From Treponemataceae bacterium (GTDB lineage Bacteria; Spirochaetota; Spirochaetia; Treponematales; Treponemataceae): a stretch of 44,167 nt of DNA. Each line of letters starts with the position of its first letter. Position 1 is the stretch's first letter. The stretch lies in the NCBI GenBank assembly GCA_024402455.1, contig JAKSTS010000005.1:1-44167 (forward strand), written 5' to 3'. The notes beneath the pieces were generated by a model. That model was not told where the DNA came from, searched no databases, and saw only the letters and a list, made by a program, of their open reading frames with translations. The position numbers and the translations under genes were made by a program. Below are positions 1 through 7,998 of the stretch, piece by piece.

Positions 1-1085
1 CTCTCAGGCTTACCCACCTGTTCCAGAATGATTTTTACAACATCAAGATTTGATGCAGAAACAGAATCTTTGTTCGTGCCTTTTTTATAAAGCCAGTGAC
101 TTGCAACGCCGTTTTCGGCAGTGTCATGCATGTCAAATGTTCTAATTTGAATCTCAAGAGGTTTGCCGTTGCATTCAACTGTTGTATGAATTGACTGATA
201 GCCGTTGTTTTTTGGGTTTGCAATATAATCTTTAAAGCGTCCGTCTACTGGTTTCCAGAGGTTGTGCACTAAGCCGATAAGCGTGTAGCATTGAACGGTG
301 CTTTTGCAGAGAATGCGGATTGCAAGCAGGTCATAAAGTTCATCTGCGCTTTTGTTCCTCTTGCGCATTTTTTGATAAATCGAATAAAAATGTTTTGCCC
401 GTCCTTTTACAACAACTTCAATGCCGGCTTTTTTTGCTTCTTCTTCAATTTTTGAAACAGCCTGGTTTATGTATTCTGCGCGTTCAGCTTTTTTTAACGA
501 AACAATCTTTTTTATCTGTGCAAAACCGTCTGGATTAGAAAATTTCAAGCTTAAATCTTCGAGTTCGTCTTTTACAGAAGAAATGCCAAGACGGCTTGCA
601 ATTGGTGCCCAAATGCCGATTGCTTCGTATGCGGTTTTGCGCTGTTTTTCTACGTCAACGCCTTTAAGATTGCGCATGCGGTCAAGTTTGTCTGCAAGTT
701 TGACCATAATTGTGCGGATGTCGTTGATAAGCGCAAAAATCATTTTGCGAATTGAATCTGCCTGCTGCTGTGTTTTGCATTTCATTGTGAGCTTTGAAAC
801 TGTTGCAGATTCGTCTAAAATGTTGAGGACTGTTTTGCCGAATTCAGATTCAATTGTTTTGCGTTCATTTTCGTCAAATTGAATGTTGTGGAAAAGACCT
901 GCAATGCATGTTGCACTGTCCATATTGAGCTGCATTAAAATTTCTGCAACTCTTATCTGATGAGAAAGTTCAATTGACTGATGTTTTGAAGAGGACAAAC
1001 CTGTTAAAAAAGCTGCTGCTTTTTTTACTGCAGCAGACGAAGCATTTTCAAGACTGTCTAAGGTTTGCGTGCTTGTGTTACTCGT
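1..1085 (-). CDS. RelA/SpoT-family (p)ppGpp synthetase, 3' end cut by window edge
   Basis: About 361 residues are visible, and the C-terminal TGS/ACT part lies beyond the left edge. The synthetase domain is complete and looks active: it has GRAKHFYSIYQKM, LYDLLAIRIL, the RFKD form of the charge motif, NGYQSIHTTV, and PLEIQIRT followed by a conserved MH..AENGVASHW. It should transfer pyrophosphate from ATP to GDP/GTP in the cytoplasm. The HD hydrolase domain keeps its first His (SHQIRVAEIL), but the HD pair reads HN (AGLFHNIQF) and the usual downstream ED is absent, so hydrolysis is probably lost. The reading frame continues upstream into prmC without any ATG, GTG or TTG at a sensible place. 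I placed the start at an ACG (1083-1085) because AGGAGG (1092-1097) lies 6 nt before it and residues from there on align with the Rel N-terminal helix. A TTG at 997-999 would delete that helix. The family is certain, the start is not. Confidence 0.88.
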
Positions 1086-2488
1086 GGCTGTCCTCCTAAA
1101 TCATTGAAAGTTTTAACGTCTGTAAAACCGGCTTTTTCTAAAATTGTTCTGGTTTCTGCGGCGTTATATTCACCTGTTTCAATGAGGAGTATACCGTTTT
1201 TATTGAGTGCTTGCCATACCTGTGGAATCATTCGCCTGATTAAATCAAGACCGTCGATGCCGCCGTCTAAAGCAAGGCGCGGCTCTCTTCTTCCGTCTTT
1301 TAAAAGTTCGTCTGTAATTTTACTTGGAACATATGGCGGATTTGTAAGAATAAAATCGAAAGTATTTGGTTTTACTGGTTCAAGCAGGTCACCTTGCACA
1401 AAACTGATGTTTTGTGTATTTTCAGCTAAAATATTCTGTGCGTTTTTCTGTGCAACAGCCAGTGCTTCTTTTGAAATATCTGTAAAAACAAAGTGAACGT
1501 CTTTATTTTTGCAATTGTTAAGAATTTCAAGATAAACGCTGATGCCTATGCAGCCAGAACCTGTACAGATGTCTGCAATTTCAATTTTTGCTTGTGTTTT
1601 TGTGTCGTTTTGTTTGATGAAATCAATTATATTTTTTGAAGCAAGTTCAACTAAAAGTTCCGTGTCTGGTTTGGGAATAAGAACAAATGGCGAAACTTCA
1701 AATGTGCTCTGCCAGAAATCTTTGTGTCCGACAAGATATGCAACTGGCATGCCGTCTGCACGTCGAAAAAGCAGGTTTGAAAATGCAAATATCTGTTCTT
1801 TTGTGGCTTTGTCTGCGGCATGAACAAAGAGGGAATCTTTTGTGCATTTTAATATGGAAGAAAGCAAAATCGAAGAATCTAAATCTGGTGTCTGTGTTGC
1901 AGAAAGTTTTAATTCGGCAGTTCCCCATGTGCGCAGAGTTTGAATTGTTTCAGGTTTGTTTAATGATTTGGAAAGAATTTCAAAATAGGGCGGCCATGTC
2001 TGCTCAAACGGCATGAATTTTCCGTCTTTCCACAGGTTAATTATTTCGTCAAGTTCAAGCCATTTGGCTTCTGCAACTTCTTCTTTTTGAAGTGCAATTT
2101 GTACAGAAGTGTTTTGCGTGTCGTCAATTTCAAAAAGCCATGCGTCAAGAAAAAACGAAGGGTTGTCATTTGCTTCTGGTGTAAATCTGTAAGAAAAAAG
2201 AAAATATGAGTCGGATAAAGAAACGTCAACGCCGAGTTCTTCTTTTACTTCTCTTATTGCGGCTGTTTTGCTTGTTTCGCCTGCAATTGCAGAACCTCCT
2301 GTTGGCTGCCAGTAGCCGCCCCAGAAAATATTCTGTACACGTTTTGAAACAAGCAGCTTTTTGTCGCTTTTGCGTCTGACCCATGCATGAATGATTAAAT
2401 GAAAGTCATTTTTGGCAATAATTGAACCGCGTTCTGCCGTGCGGTTTTGGCTCTGGCGGACGCGGTCAAAAAGATCCCACTTTTCCAT
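1058..2488 (-). CDS. prmC: Nudix hydrolase fused to PrmC (release-factor glutamine methyltransferase)
   Basis: This is a 476-residue two-domain protein. Residues 1-170 are a Nudix hydrolase of the kind starting EKWDLFDRV, with a complete Nudix box at about 65-87 (G-x5-E-x7-REVKEELGV). After a linker, residues from about 190 are PrmC: the N-terminal helical domain (GMPVAYLVGHKDFW, PKPDTELLVE), the SAM-binding ADICTGSGCIGI, and the catalytic NPPY at about 383-386. PrmC methylates the GGQ glutamine of RF1 and RF2 using SAM. prfA, encoding its substrate, ends 7 nt upstream on the same strand, so the two are probably cotranscribed. PrmC normally has 270-300 residues, so the Nudix part is a true N-terminal addition in one uninterrupted frame. 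The end overlaps the presumed start of the relA-like gene. The Nudix substrate cannot be read from the sequence. Confidence 0.93.
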   Translation of the reverse strand: MEKWDLFDRVRQSQNRTAERGSIIAKNDFHLIIHAWVRRKSDKKLLVSKRVQNIFWGGYWQPTGGSAIAGETSKTAAIREVKEELGVDVSLSDSYFLFSYRFTPEANDNPSFFLDAWLFEIDDTQNTSVQIALQKEEVAEAKWLELDEIINLWKDGKFMPFEQTWPPYFEILSKSLNKPETIQTLRTWGTAELKLSATQTPDLDSSILLSSILKCTKDSLFVHAADKATKEQIFAFSNLLFRRADGMPVAYLVGHKDFWQSTFEVSPFVLIPKPDTELLVELASKNIIDFIKQNDTKTQAKIEIADICTGSGCIGISVYLEILNNCKNKDVHFVFTDISKEALAVAQKNAQNILAENTQNISFVQGDLLEPVKPNTFDFILTNPPYVPSKITDELLKDGRREPRLALDGGIDGLDLIRRMIPQVWQALNKNGILLIETGEYNAAETRTILEKAGFTDVKTFNDLGGQPRVTQARKP

Positions 2489-2495
2489 AAAATTT

Positions 2496-3575
2496 TTAAG
2501 AAAGTGAAGTTCCGTCAGCTTTGAGCAATGCTTCTTTATTGTAAATGCAAAGTGCGTCGATTAACTCATCAAGCTGACCCTGCATAACCTGTTCAAGCTT
2601 ATAAAGTGTAAGATTGATGCGGTGGTCTGTCAGACGGTTTTGCGGAAAGTTATATGTGCGGATTCTTTCGCTTCTGTCGCCTGAACCGACCATGTTTTTG
2701 CGTGCTGCTGCACGTTCTGCATTTTTCTTTGATTCTTCAAGGTCAAAAAGACGGGCTCTAAGAACGCGCCATGCTTTTGCTTTGTTTTTAATCTGGCTTT
2801 TTTCGTCCTGCTGAATTACGACAATGCCTGTTGGAATATGTGTAAGACGTACAGCTGAGTCTGTTGTGTTAACGCACTGACCGCCCGGACCACCGGCACG
2901 CATTACGTCAACGCGAACATCTTCTGGTTTAATGTCAATTTCTGTTTCTTCTGCTTCCGGCAGAACGGCAACAGTAACAGCTGAAGTATGAACGCGGCCT
3001 TGTGCTTCTGTTTCTGGAACACGCTGAACACGATGAACACCGCTTTCGTAGCGCAACGAGCCATAAACATATTTACCGCTTATTGAAAATGAAATTTCCT
3101 TATAGCCGCCGACTTCTGTTTCGTTTGCGTCCATAATTTCATATTTCCAGCCTTTCATGTCTGCATATCTTGTGTACATGCGGAACAAATCTGCAACAAA
3201 AAGCGAAGATTCGTCTCCGCCGGTGCCGCCGCGGATTTCCATGATGATGTTTTTTTCTTCAAGCGGATCAGGCGGAATCAAAAGAAACTTAATCTTTTCT
3301 TCAATTTTCGGTTTCTGTTCTTCAAGTTCTTTTAATTCTTCGCGGGCCATTTCTTTCATGTCATGGTCTTCTTCTTCGGTTATAAGAAGCTTTGAATCTT
3401 CTATGCCCTGCAGGACAGTTTTGTATTCTTCATAAGCTTCCATTACACTTGAAAGGTGCGAATGTTCGCGCATTATTTCTTTGTATTTTTTTGGATCTTT
3501 TACGAGTTCCGGATCTTGTATTTGTTCGCTTACTTCGGCAAAGCGTTGTGCCATTTGTTCTAGTCGCTTAATCAT
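2496..3575 (-). CDS. prfA: Peptide chain release factor 1 (RF1)
   Basis: RF1 recognises UAA and UAG in the ribosomal A site and triggers peptide release. The GGQ motif is present ([17 protein letters not shown]), and the codon-recognition tripeptide is of the PxT type ([15 protein letters not shown]), which separates RF1 from RF2 (SPF). I chose the internal ATG ([12 protein letters not shown]), giving 359 residues, close to the usual 360. An upstream in-frame ATG at 3600-3602 would add nine residues (MYTICYTHN) that do not look like RF1, and an extended -10 box lies inside that extension. No Shine-Dalgarno sequence precedes either start. The gene heads the prfA/nudix-prmC/relA-like block. Confidence 0.95.
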   Translation of the reverse strand: MIKRLEQMAQRFAEVSEQIQDPELVKDPKKYKEIMREHSHLSSVMEAYEEYKTVLQGIEDSKLLITEEEDHDMKEMAREELKELEEQKPKIEEKIKFLLIPPDPLEEKNIIMEIRGGTGGDESSLFVADLFRMYTRYADMKGWKYEIMDANETEVGGYKEISFSISGKYVYGSLRYESGVHRVQRVPETEAQGRVHTSAVTVAVLPEAEETEIDIKPEDVRVDVMRAGGPGGQCVNTTDSAVRLTHIPTGIVVIQQDEKSQIKNKAKAWRVLRARLFDLEESKKNAERAAARKNMVGSGDRSERIRTYNFPQNRLTDHRINLTLYKLEQVMQGQLDELIDALCIYNKEALLKADGTSLS

Positions 3576-3581
3576 ATTGTG

Positions 3582-3590
3582 AGTATAGCA
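3582..3590 (-). promoter_or_regulatory. Extended -10 box before prfA, possible leaderless start
   Basis: On the minus strand TGCTATACT matches an extended -10 (TGn plus TATACT). Only six bases separate it from the ATG at 3575, so the expected transcription start falls at or next to the A of the start codon. No good -35 box is visible at the right distance. Confidence 0.5.
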
Positions 3591-3674
3591 AATTGTATAC
3601 ATTGCGAAAAGTCATCTGTTAAGACTGAACCCAAAAAAGGATTCTGGAAATAATAGACATTAAAAAATTGAACT

Positions 3675-5330
3675 TTACTTTTCTTTATATGGACTTTCAG
3701 AAAGGCGTACAACAATTACATCTCCTAAATTTTTAACACAACCTTGAAGTGGAAAGTCTGACATGTTTGCTGCTTCAATTCTTGCCTTTTTTATAGAATT
3801 TTCATCTGTTACGGGTATAAAATTATAACCTTGTGTTTTCATGAATGCAATTCCTCTACTTGTACTATCTAATATACTTAAGCCAGAATCCCATTCAAAT
3901 GGAGAATAACCACAAGGTGTCCCTTTTAAATAATTGGAAGAAAATTGCTGTTTATACATTCCATACAACAATACTGGAGTTTCTGAATTCGTTTGTACAC
4001 TGGTTATTTTTTCTGAAATTTCAAAACATAAACGGCAGTCAGCTTTATAACGCATTACATCTGAATAATTTAGCATTGATGAAATAAGTACTTGTTTTGT
4101 ACCACAAAGCATAAAAAATAGGAAAGAAAATTTATATATTAAAGTATACTTACTATTACTCAGGCTATTTGTAGCATAAAGTAAAATAAAACTAAAGCTA
4201 AAAGGAAGAACATATTGTGAACGTATACTACCTCCACCAATAAATTGAGCAGTAAGTATACTAAGCAGAACACAAATGGCTGACATAATATATAAAAATG
4301 ATTTTTTTTTGTTTTTTATTATTTGGATAAAAAAAATAATAATCATAGGTGCATATAATATATTTGTTATTAAATTGGCTTGAACATTTTGTTCTGCAGC
4401 ATTCCATCCTGTTCGTGCCACTTTAGCAACAATAGATTTTACAAAATTATTTAGCGGTTGAATATTTGCAAAAATGAGGTTATAGACATACAACATTACA
4501 TGTAGAATCCTTCTAAAAATTGAAGTATCAGCAATAGTAATCATATTTGTTAAATAATCATTTTTTTTAATATGAAATAAGAGCTTTACAATTTTATTAA
4601 TAGTAAAATATGAAATTGTATTTATAACGAGTAAAAAAATAAGAGTTGTACAAATTTGAATATAATGACTTTTATTAAGATTTGAATTTTCTTTGAACAA
4701 AATAAACATGGCAAAGATACCACAATAAACCAGCATAGTTATACCTTGATATACACTTATACATAAAGTATTGATGATAAGACCTATTGCAATTTTAGTA
4801 AAATCAAATCTTAAACTTCCTTTAAATAAAAGATAAACTACAAGTGGTGAAAGTAAAACAATAAAAAGACATTCTGCATTTTGACATACAAAATAAACTT
4901 GTTCTGTCCATACTTGATGTGAAATAAATAAAACTGCAAAGGGAATATAGCATATATTTTTTATAGAACCATTTGAAAAGAGATTTATAGTAAAGCACCA
5001 AAGAAGAGTACCTAAAAGAAGAAAACTGCATCCCAAAAATATAGCTAAGAAAGGATTGAAAAATTCTTGATTAGGCAAAAAATCGGACCAGAGTTTTTGT
5101 AATCCAACCAGTCCGAATCTTCCTATTTCCATCCAATTCAAATAACGGTTAGCAGCAATATGAATTTCAGAATCTATTCCAAAACAGATATTTGTTAGTT
5201 TTACTCCAAAAACAATTATTAAGGTAATAATTGAAATAAAAACAAGCAGTTTGTTTTCTTTTAGAAAGCTTAGAAAATTTTTAAATGAAAAATGTTTTTC
5301 ATCGAGGTAAGTTTTAGGTAAATCTCTCAT
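3675..5330 (-). CDS. GtrII-like polytopic membrane glucosyltransferase
   Basis: This is a 551-residue membrane protein with about 10-12 hydrophobic helices. The N-terminal pattern (a first helix, then GIDSEIHIAANRYLNWMEIGRFG) resembles the Glucos_trans_II/GtrII family, where an acidic loop after TM1 is thought to bind the lipid-linked sugar. Such proteins glucosylate O-antigen or other surface polysaccharide on the outer face of the inner membrane. I assign the family by pattern only. The start is the ATG at 5328-5330, preceded by AGAAG and 13 A residues; an upstream in-frame ATG would add a basic, non-conserved 43-residue tail. Codon use is far more AT-rich than in the neighbours, which suggests recent acquisition. 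No lipid-carrier glycosyltransferase or flippase (gtrA/gtrB) is adjacent, so it is an orphan. Confidence 0.65.
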   Translation of the reverse strand: MRDLPKTYLDEKHFSFKNFLSFLKENKLLVFISIITLIIVFGVKLTNICFGIDSEIHIAANRYLNWMEIGRFGLVGLQKLWSDFLPNQEFFNPFLAIFLGCSFLLLGTLLWCFTINLFSNGSIKNICYIPFAVLFISHQVWTEQVYFVCQNAECLFIVLLSPLVVYLLFKGSLRFDFTKIAIGLIINTLCISVYQGITMLVYCGIFAMFILFKENSNLNKSHYIQICTTLIFLLVINTISYFTINKIVKLLFHIKKNDYLTNMITIADTSIFRRILHVMLYVYNLIFANIQPLNNFVKSIVAKVARTGWNAAEQNVQANLITNILYAPMIIIFFIQIIKNKKKSFLYIMSAICVLLSILTAQFIGGGSIRSQYVLPFSFSFILLYATNSLSNSKYTLIYKFSFLFFMLCGTKQVLISSMLNYSDVMRYKADCRLCFEISEKITSVQTNSETPVLLYGMYKQQFSSNYLKGTPCGYSPFEWDSGLSILDSTSRGIAFMKTQGYNFIPVTDENSIKKARIEAANMSDFPLQGCVKNLGDVIVVRLSESPYKEK

Positions 5331-5647
5331 TTTTTTTTTTTTTCTTCTTTTATTATATAAACAGGTTCGTACCTGACATCTGTATAGATTTTGCAAAGTA
5401 GCATTTGCCATTCCAGTTGTAAAAAGTTGAATTTTTATAATAAGTTGAACTATGTGCACATGGGTTATTCATTTAAAAACAACAGGTACGCTAAGAGTAT
5501 TATGAAAGATTTTACTCTCTACTATTCGCAATAACTTAATTTATATTAAGTAATCTATATTGTATGCTTAATAACGTTAAGTGTAGCATATAATTTGCTT
5601 ACTGTCATTAACTTTTTGAGTGAAAAAAAATTAATTATAATAAGTAC
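5331..5647. promoter_or_regulatory. Divergent regulatory region with tandem CTTAA/TTAAG palindromes
   Basis: This AT-rich region lies between the GtrII-like gene and the XRE gene. Palindrome 1 is at 5534-5551 (ACTTAAT, 4-nt centre, ATTAAGT) and palindrome 2 at 5567-5581 (CTTAA, 5-nt centre, TTAAG), about 32 nt apart centre to centre. They share the half-site CTTAA and are good candidates for the operator of the adjacent XRE protein. Possible -10 boxes are at 5352-5357 (minus strand, towards the GtrII-like gene), 5589-5594 (TATAAT, plus strand) and 5636-5641 (TATAAT, plus strand). The binding protein is inferred from position only. Confidence 0.5.
5636..5641 (+). promoter_or_regulatory. -10 box six bases before the XRE start
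   Basis: A perfect TATAAT is followed by only AAGTAC before the ATG at 5648, and there is no Shine-Dalgarno sequence. This fits a leaderless transcript. The -35 region is poor (TTGAGT sits too close), so the box may need an activator or may be chance in AT-rich DNA. Confidence 0.4.
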
Positions 5648-5950
5648 ATGTCTGTAAGTTTTTCTGATTTTATAATGAATATGAAATACTATCGAACAAA
5701 ACAAGAACTGTCACAGGCACAACTTGCAGAAGCATGTAATTGTTCAAATGGTATGATTGGAGCTATCGAAGCAGGAAGAGCAAAACCTTCATTTGATATG
5801 ATTCTTTCAATAGCAAATGCATTGCACATAAATCCTGCCGACTTGTTTTTGAGAGATACATCAATAACAAGAAAAGAGATAAAAAGAAAAATTGAAACAA
5901 AATTATTAAATGACATTTCTGCAGTTTTACAAGAAAATTTTCCCGACTAG
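5648..5950 (+). CDS. XRE-family HTH transcriptional regulator
   Basis: This 100-residue protein has a Cro/C1-type helix-turn-helix at about residues 13-67: LSQAQLAEACNCSNGMIGAIEAG, then AKPSFDMILSIANALHINPADLF. The C-terminal 30 residues are charged and could form a short dimerisation helix. There is no ligand domain. It is divergent from the GtrII-like gene across a region with tandem palindromes, so it may repress itself and/or that gene. In-frame ATGs also occur at residues 10 and 12; I kept the first because it is the one placed 6 nt after TATAAT. Nothing nearby (toxin, integrase) supports a phage or toxin-antitoxin role. Confidence 0.85.
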   Translation: MSVSFSDFIMNMKYYRTKQELSQAQLAEACNCSNGMIGAIEAGRAKPSFDMILSIANALHINPADLFLRDTSITRKEIKRKIETKLLNDISAVLQENFPD

Positions 5951-6287
5951 GAACTCTTGAAACTAAACTTTATTTAATAGCTTGAAAACTTCTATTTATT
6001 ACAAGATTAGTTTTTTATTATTTCTAAACTCTTACACTTACCCATTAAATATTCAATACTAGCTTATTGCATGGAATCTATCTTTTAGACAAGATATAAT
6101 ATTCTTGCAGTAAACTAACACACGGTATAGATGTCTAAAACAGGTTTTGTTATTCTTATATTGTGAAAGTTGACAATGGGGAAAAACTGCTACATAATTT
6201 AGAGGAATTTAGAATTTTGGTGTTTTAAGACTGCTTATTGTTGAAAATCTTAAGAGCCTTAAAAACATAATAATAGGAGAAAATCAA
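5951..6287. other. Intergenic region, no gene seen
   Basis: This is AT-rich spacer of 337 bases between the XRE gene and the first membrane-protein gene. It holds no convincing ORF or RNA gene. Its only clear element is the promoter at 6170-6198. The first half keeps the low GC of the GtrII/XRE segment, and composition rises after the promoter. Confidence 0.6.
6170..6198 (+). promoter_or_regulatory. Sigma70-type promoter of the lar-linked operon
   Basis: TTGACA (6170-6175), a 17-nt spacer and CATAAT (6193-6198) form a near-consensus promoter. It lies 89 nt before the first membrane-protein gene and is the only clear promoter ahead of the 6.3-10.1 kb gene run. The leader shows no obvious riboswitch fold. 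Confidence 0.7.
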
Positions 6288-6680
6288 ATGGCATGTTTTA
6301 CAGCACCTTTGGCTGAAGCAATTGTTGTAACAGTTGCAAAAAAAATCGTTGAAAAGAAAGAGTCTTCTGTAAACCTTTCTGAAACAGTTTCAGGCGAAAA
6401 GCTTCCGTTTTCAAAAAAATTAGGCTGGCTTAGCAATATGCTCTGGGGTGGTTCAGCTTTGCTTGCATTTGAACATGTATGGCACGGAGAAGTTGTTCCA
6501 TATTTTCCATTTTTAACAGCAGCATTAAATCCTGCTGATTTAGTTCAAATGCTGCATGAAATTGCAACGACCGGCGTATGCATGGCACTGCTTGTTACAG
6601 CTGTCTGGGGTGTGCTTGTTGCAGTTTCTGCCCGTTTTGAGAAAAAACAGAAAAAAACAAACTTAAATCCTGTCCTGTAA
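6288..6680 (+). CDS. Small membrane protein of unknown function, lar-linked (A)
   Basis: This 130-residue protein has two likely membrane helices (about 47-66 and 94-116), a hydrophilic segment at 20-45 and a basic C-terminus. The end of TM1 carries FEHVWHGEVVPYFPF, with two His and acidic residues at the membrane edge, and a further His occurs at MLHEIATTG. Such residues could bind metal or haem, but no family motif proves it. The RBS is AGGAG (ATAATAGGAGAAAATCAAATG). It is followed after 16 nt by a second small membrane protein and then by larE, larB and larC. I do not recognise a characterised family. It may be a membrane partner of a nickel-pincer enzyme or a metal-handling protein, which is inference from context only. 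Confidence 0.8.
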   Translation: MACFTAPLAEAIVVTVAKKIVEKKESSVNLSETVSGEKLPFSKKLGWLSNMLWGGSALLAFEHVWHGEVVPYFPFLTAALNPADLVQMLHEIATTGVCMALLVTAVWGVLVAVSARFEKKQKKTNLNPVL

Positions 6681-6696
6681 ATTTCTGGAGGAAAAA

Positions 6697-7023
6697 ATGA
6701 CATTACTCATTACAATGTTTGCTGCAATTTTTGCTACAGTTATCTGGTACAAAAAGGCAGCTGAAGGCAAAAATTTTCAGCTTAGTGTATTGTGCCTTAG
6801 TCTTTGGGGCGCTTTTCTTATGTGGCTTGTCGATGCATTTTTTGAATATGCTGAACTTGGCGCAGGTTATTTTGTGCCTGCTGCAGAAAAAATGATGAAT
6901 GATGCATTTTTGGGCTTTTCTGTCGTAGCTCTTGCTCTTGTCATTTGGCTTGTTTGGTTCCTTATAAAAGACCCTTGCGGTGTCATTCAGAACATATTGT
7001 TCAGCAAAAAAACAGAAAAATAG
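6697..7023 (+). CDS. Small membrane protein of unknown function, lar-linked (B)
   Basis: This 108-residue protein has three predicted helices (about 1-17, 28-50 and 70-92) with a short periplasmic or cytoplasmic loop (EYAELGAGYFVPAAEKMMND). The RBS is TGGAGGAAAAA, 5 nt before ATG. It almost certainly works with protein A: same operon, 16-nt gap, similar size and composition. It has no signal peptide cleavage site, no ABC, ECF or NiCoT motif, and no match I can name. A terminator-like hairpin follows between it and larE, so its expression may be partly separated from the lar genes. Confidence 0.78.
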   Translation: MTLLITMFAAIFATVIWYKKAAEGKNFQLSVLCLSLWGAFLMWLVDAFFEYAELGAGYFVPAAEKMMNDAFLGFSVVALALVIWLVWFLIKDPCGVIQNILFSKKTEK

Positions 7024-7063
7024 AAACACACATAAGGACATATAAATATTTTGACGGAAAAGG

Positions 7064-7105
7064 ACAACCTCGACAATTTACAGTTTGAGGTTGTTCTGTT
7101 TTTTT
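7064..7105 (+). terminator. Hairpin plus T7 tract abutting the larE start
   Basis: ACAACCTC (7064-7071) pairs perfectly with GAGGTTGT (7087-7094) over a 15-nt loop; a run of seven T (7099-7105) follows, and the ATG of larE begins at 7106. The same stem words (AACCTC / TGAGGTTGTTCT) form the terminator at 35946-35988. It may be a leaky terminator that sets the ratio between the membrane pair and larEBC, or an attenuator. It leaves no normally spaced Shine-Dalgarno sequence for larE. Confidence 0.65.
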
Positions 7106-7927
7106 ATGGCAGACAATAATTTAAATCAAAAACTTGAAACACTAAAAACTTCGCTTAAATCAATGCAGCGTGCTGCTGTTGCGTTTTCAAGCGGTGTTGA
7201 TTCAACATTTCTTTTAAAAATTGCACATGATGTTCTTGGCAAAAATTTAATAGCAGTTACAGTTTGTTCAGATTTATTTCCAAAGCGCGAACTTGAAGAA
7301 TCAAAAGAATTTTGTTCTGCAAATAATATAAGGCAGATTTTCTGTAATGTAGATGAGCTGCAAATTCCAGGCTTTGCAGAAAACCCCGAAAACAGGTGCT
7401 ATATCTGCAAGCGTGCGTTGTTTCAAAAAATTATTGAAATTGCAAAAGCAAACGGAATATCCGAAGTTTGCGAAGGCAGTAACATGGATGACACAAAAGA
7501 TTATCGTCCGGGAATGGTTGCCGTGGCAGAACTTGGAATAAAAAGCCCGTTAAAAGAAGCCGGTTTTTATAAAAGCGAAATCCGGCAGTTATCAAAAGAA
7601 TTAAATCTTGTAACATGGAACAAACCGTCTTTTGCATGTCTCGCTTCGCGTTTTGAATATAAAGAAAGAATTACAAAAGAAAAACTTCTGATGGTAGAAA
7701 AAGCAGAACAGCTGCTTTTAGAATTTGGTTTTTCGCAGATGAGGGTGCGGATTCATAAAAATATTGCACGAATCGAAGTTCTGCCAGAAGAATTCAATCT
7801 GCTTTTGCAGCACCGCGAAGCAATAAATGAAAAATTTGCAGAATATGGTTTTAGTTATGTTACGATGGATTTAAAAGGTTATAGAACAGGCAGCATGAAT
7901 GAAACACTTGCGAAGATTTCAAAATAG
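7106..7927 (+). CDS. larE: LarE, ATP-dependent sulfur transferase of nickel-pincer cofactor synthesis
   Basis: LarE adenylates P2CMN and then P2SMN (pyridinium biscarboxylic/thiocarboxylic mononucleotides) and inserts sulfur to make P2TMN, the NPN cofactor precursor. The PP-loop is SSGVDS (about residues 28-33). PSFACLASR carries the Cys that aligns with the sacrificial cysteine of the family (Cys176 in Lactiplantibacillus plantarum), and CYICK is a second cysteine pair in the middle. The C-terminal half (VRIHKNIARIEV, YVTMDLKGYRTGS) is typical. The length of 273 residues is normal. I chose ATG 7106; a TTG at 7085 would place the start inside the hairpin. Neither has a good RBS. The other visible partners are larB and larC directly downstream; larA is not in the window. 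Confidence 0.93.
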   Translation: MADNNLNQKLETLKTSLKSMQRAAVAFSSGVDSTFLLKIAHDVLGKNLIAVTVCSDLFPKRELEESKEFCSANNIRQIFCNVDELQIPGFAENPENRCYICKRALFQKIIEIAKANGISEVCEGSNMDDTKDYRPGMVAVAELGIKSPLKEAGFYKSEIRQLSKELNLVTWNKPSFACLASRFEYKERITKEKLLMVEKAEQLLLEFGFSQMRVRIHKNIARIEVLPEEFNLLLQHREAINEKFAEYGFSYVTMDLKGYRTGSMNETLAKISK

Positions 7928-7998
7928 TACAGCATTTAAAACTGATTTTGCGCAGAAGAGAAATCATGAGCGCTGCTTTAAACTTTCAGGAGAAATTA

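Noticed and set aside
1065..1823. Plus-strand open frames opposite prmC
   Set aside because: The minus strand encodes a complete Nudix-PrmC with all motifs; the plus frames have no RBS or recognisable domain.
2496..3602. RF2 (prfB) with programmed frameshift
   Set aside because: The tripeptide is PxT type, not SPF, and there is no in-frame UGA early in the gene.
6161..6176. TTGTGAAAGTTGACAA as a possible Rex site before the lar-linked operon
   Set aside because: The half-sites are not symmetric with N4 spacing (TGTGAA is present, TTCACA is not), and the right half is the -35 box.
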